A stretch of 64,000 bases of DNA from Siphonodentalium dalli (lineage: Eukaryota > Mollusca > Scaphopoda > Gadilida > Siphonodentaliidae), in assembly GCA_032622095.1 (NCBI GenBank), contig CP136062.1:55781849-55845848 (forward strand), given 5' to 3'. The notes under the pieces are model-generated. The model made no database searches, was not told where the DNA came from, and saw only the letters and a program-made list of their open reading frames with translations. Shown here piece by piece: positions 60,863 to 64,000 of the stretch (position 1 is the stretch's first letter; every line of letters begins with the position of its first letter). A program made the translations under genes and the position numbers.

Positions 60863-61764
60863 TTCCGTGGACATGTAAAAAACCACAGGCCTTGTACTGT
60901 AGTGTAATTAAGTACGGGTAATTAGAAGTAACAAATCGTTTAGTTTCTATCGTATCGGCTGAAAGGGGTGAGCAGATTGCTGGTGATGAATGTTCTCGTT
61001 AGCTGCCAATATAATGTGCATATTTGTCCCGTTACGTTTATACACTGTAGCATTGGTCGACCAGAGTGTGTTGACATGTTAATTGTTTGGTTCATTAATA
61101 ACAGATCAGCAGGGATTTGTCGTGATAACGTATACGTGGAAATATGCTACCTAAACGGTTAAATTAACGGTTGATCTAATACACCACCGTGTATACTCGG
61201 TTTAAATAGGTATATTATATAGGGACGTGTGCTCAATGTTGGTGCGGACCGATGATAAAAAAAACAATCAGAGGTAAATGTCGGCGGGCGGGAGGGCCAC
61301 TTTTAATTTTTAAAGAAATTGAGCAGTTGCAGCAGCAGCAGCAAAAAAAGGTGTACAATTGGCAAATGACGAGGGGCGGCGTGTGTAACTAGGATTGAAA
61401 TTAGATATGCAATTTGGAGATTATTGGATGAGGGATGTTATATTAATTATATTAAAGGGACGAGGGGGCTTAGTTGTCGAAAATATTCATATTTGTTCCA
61501 AACACCGTAAACAGAAAAATATTAAAACGCATACATTTTGGTTCAAATATACGATCACTATCGCGTAAACATCATGCTTACATAAAGACCTACTAAATTT
61601 TACCTAAACAAGAGTCTGATTGTGTTATATAAGGCAGCACAATGCTACTGGCTAATCACACACAAATGGTATAAACGCTCTTTATTATTTCCAAATAAGA
61701 ATTAAGCAACAAAGAACGCTCTTTATGTTTACCATCATAATATAAAGAAACACCAAGAAAGTAA

Positions 61765-62806
61765 GGGTACGTTCATACGCTGGCAATATTGCACTGCAAA
61801 CTGCAAAAATGCCAGCTGCAAAATTGAGTACAACAAACGTCACCTAGACAGGAGATGGTGCGTCCGCACTTGGCTCAACGAAGATAACCGACGAATTCAA
61901 ATCTTCCCGGGTATCATACCAAACTCCAAACTTGTCATTCCAATAATTTTAGTCACATACTCGTTGGTCTTCATGTTAAGCAAAACAATAAGTTAAGAAA
62001 AACGGGGGAGGGGACGTTGTGCTCATGTTAAACAAAACAAAGAAATCAAATAAATAGTAATACAAGTTAATCAAATGCACGCAATATATTGTTATTCAAA
62101 TGGCATGAATAATAATATACGCCCATATATATGCTTTATCAATGCCAAAGACTAACATCCCATTATCCCTACTGTTAGACCACACCCCACCACCACGACG
62201 ACACAGCCAGTCACCTTTAAACCACTACAATTACATCGATATCGCAGTATTGGTAGATGGTGTTGGCACGTATTCGAACCCCAGCTTGATCTGAATTGAG
62301 TGATATCTCAATGTGCCATTCTGATCGATACATGACCATTTCGATAACAATTGAGAATTTGTACACTGAAGTAAGCACATTTGAAACAATGCATGGATAC
62401 TCATAGTGAGTCCTGCCACCACCTCCCCAATAGCTCCCACATTTATGACTCGGGAAGCATCACTTTTGGTACTATTTGTATCACGCCATATCATCATATC
62501 CTCATATAACGGAGATGCACATGTATAATTATGTGTGCATGAGAATAACAGAGAACACACCCCGATCCCATTCGATAGTATCAAGGACGGTACAGACACA
62601 ATCAAATATTGTTAGTGGCCTTGTGTTGTGGCCACCGACAGAGAGGTATACACCCGTTATCATATACCACCGTTGATTGTTGACGACCAGCCACGACACA
62701 GTACGAGCTCGTCGGTAGCTGGCAAAAATGCCAGCTAACAAAACAACCTTTGCAGCTGGCATTTTTGCAGTTTGCAGTGCAATATTGCCAGCGTATGAAC
62801 GTACCC
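61765..62806. mobile_element. PIF/Harbinger-type element, 58-bp perfect TIRs (1,042 bp)
   Basis: The first 58 bases (GGGTACGTTCATACGCTGGC onward) are perfectly mirrored at the end. The flanks are TAA (61762-61764, 62807-62809). The left arm at 30170-30172 has a single TAA at the matching place, proving the insertion. The interior has a 124-codon minus-strand frame (62605-62231) with several cysteines but no transposase motif. It may be captured sequence or chance. Confidence 0.92.
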
Positions 62807-63289
62807 TAACTGTGTATGCTTTGTTTACATAACAATCGTCAAATTTACGACAATAACATACTGTTTATGAGATATTTCTCATTTGTATATTAACAAAGTA
62901 TGTCTATATTTGAATATTATTTTCGTTTGTAGCGGTTTTTGACAGGTGGAAATATATTCACAGGATACCCACCAAGGCCTTCCGTACCTTTAAGGTATAC
63001 TGCAACTTTTTTTCTTTTCAATAGCAGAATACATAATGCTATTAAGAAGTGACACAAAACACAAAACATTTTTTTTAATTATAAGTATTGAGCAGTGAGA
63101 AATATTTGAGTCGAGGAAACCAGTAACGAAAGGCGATATTAACATGATTTCTGTCAGCGAATAATTGTTTATGTTCCAATGAATATTAAAATGTACTGAA
63201 AACAAACTGCTAATGGGTGCCAGACTTTCATAAACACAAATTATGTATTAATGGTGTAACGACATATTTCGTTCTTTATTGTCTAAAAA

Positions 63290-63570
63290 ATAGGGGATGG
63301 GGATGTTTGGATCTCTAGTTTAACGACATTTTTCGGTCTTTGTTGTTTAACGACATTTTTCGGTCTTTAATAGTTTAATGACATTTTTCGGTCTTTATAA
63401 TATCTCAAGATATAGGGCGTATTTGGATCTCTAGTTTAGCGACATTTTTCGGTCTTTATAGTTTAACGACATTTTCGGTCTTTAATATTTCAAGATATAG
63501 GGGCCATTAGTGGGTATTTGGATCTCTAGTTTAACGACATTTTCGGTCTTTGATAGCAAAATGGAAGAAG
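63290..63570. repeat. Inverted copy of the AAAGACCGAAAAATGTCG array
   Basis: AACGACATTTTTCGGTCTTT units mirror 27592-27842 within the inverted duplication, with different copy number. Confidence 0.88.
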
Positions 63571-64000
63571 TACATCTTTGGAAAGATGTGGTGGCCCTAA
63601 AAAGGAAAGTTGTGGTGATCTTGAAATGCAGTTTTTCTGAACAGTCTTCCTTGATTAAAGTGATGTGAAACACTCCGGCAGACACCGGACAGAGTGATCA
63701 AATAGAAATTAAGAATAATCTTTCTCAAAGTAGTTATTTCTTACGAATATTAATCCAAATGGATGATACACAACGTCATTCTTATATATTAGTTAAATGC
63801 AATGACTCTCGATGGCGAAATCATTTTTGTTTAATTATAGCCGATAGTTGCGCCCCGAATCGAGATGTAAATATTTACAATTTGGAGTAGTTCAGACGAT
63901 GTTCTCTATGAAGTGGTGTGGTAGATTTTTTTGGAAATTTTCAGTGATGTTAGTAGAATGATAACATTCCCCAGGTTGGCAAAGTGCATGAGCACTAACT

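Larger units (their letters stand above)
51754..60899. mobile_element. 9,146-bp TA-flanked TIR element
   Basis: It begins CAGTACAAAGCCCGTGG and ends with the near-complement CCACAGGCCTTGTACTG. It is flanked by TA (51752-51753, 60900-60901). The matching site in the other arm of the duplication (31039-31040) reads CGCAAG-TA-GTGTAATT on the same strand, i.e. one TA and no insert. Roughly 350 bp inside each end is packed with CGTGTTCA, CGTGGTCA and CGTGATCA motifs. No transposase is seen. The interior holds other transposons. Superfamily is unclear: TA plus CAGT suggests Tc1/mariner-pogo, while the subterminal motif arrays are more like CACTA/CMC elements. Confidence 0.85.
51545..64000. repeat. 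Large inverted duplication, right arm (interrupted)
   Basis: 51545-51753 and 60900-64000 together are the reverse complement of 27130-31246. The break between them is the 9,146-bp element at 51754-60899. The arm also contains the 61765-62806 insertion and continues past the window edge. Arms differ by scattered substitutions and small indels. Confidence 0.93.

Noticed and set aside
62260-62300. tRNA-like B box (minus strand GGGGTTCGAATACG)
   Set aside because: Isolated match inside a Harbinger-type element without A box or tRNA fold.

Overview
The window looks like intergenic and intronic DNA from the nuclear genome of an invertebrate animal. It is AT-rich, has almost no long open frames, and holds a dense, nested record of transposable elements: piggyBac-type, PIF/Harbinger-type, Mutator-type, hAT-type, Helitron and LINE. 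It also has many minisatellites and GT/AG-type splice signals. The repeat mix and the frequent ATG-containing palindromes such as TACATGTA remind me of marine lophotrochozoans, but the species cannot be fixed from this sequence.

The only part that reads as a probable host gene is at about 33.5 kb on the + strand. It is a first coding exon with a signal peptide and a cysteine pattern of the PAN/Apple type, ending in a canonical splice donor. A small candidate exon lies at 40.27 kb. The roughly 6.4 kb between them would be an intron that carries a nested Harbinger-type insertion. A gene-like but broken pair of overlapping frames at 2.6-3.2 kb is not recognised.

Layout. 0-2.1 kb: short tandem repeats, including 171-bp monomers. 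4.0-4.4 kb: a compact inverted-repeat element with a 9-bp target duplication. 4.9-6.2 kb: a decayed hAT transposase start (BED zinc finger) beside dispersed repeats. 9.0-10.4 kb: a broken retroelement gag-like gene on the minus strand, split by a TTAA-flanked MITE. 11.7-13.7 kb: a 26-28-bp minisatellite. 13.9-16.3 kb: an 1.8-kb element with 32-bp inverted ends, perhaps nested in an older one. 17.1 and 42.2 kb: further copies of the TTAA MITE. 20.1-21.0 kb: a LINE relic. 22.4-22.8 kb: a phased array of short palindromes. 35.0-38.2 kb: Harbinger-type elements. 46.0-47.9 kb: a degenerate minisatellite in two opposed halves. 50.4-51.4 kb: a LINE 3' end followed by a Helitron fragment.

The most informative large structure is an inverted duplication. 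Sequence from about 27.1 (or earlier) to 31.25 kb reappears reverse-complemented from 51.54 kb to the window end. Each arm serves as the empty-site control for insertions in the other. This defines exactly a 9,146-bp TA-flanked element (51754-60899), a 1,042-bp TAA-flanked Harbinger-type element (61765-62806), a 1,230-bp hAT-type element with an 8-bp duplication (28639-29868), and a 591-bp TTAA-flanked element (27872-28462). Inside the 9.1-kb element sit four Helitrons joined head to tail with exact junctions (55889-58633), one of them chimeric. No intact transposase was seen anywhere, so these elements must have been moved by enzymes encoded elsewhere.
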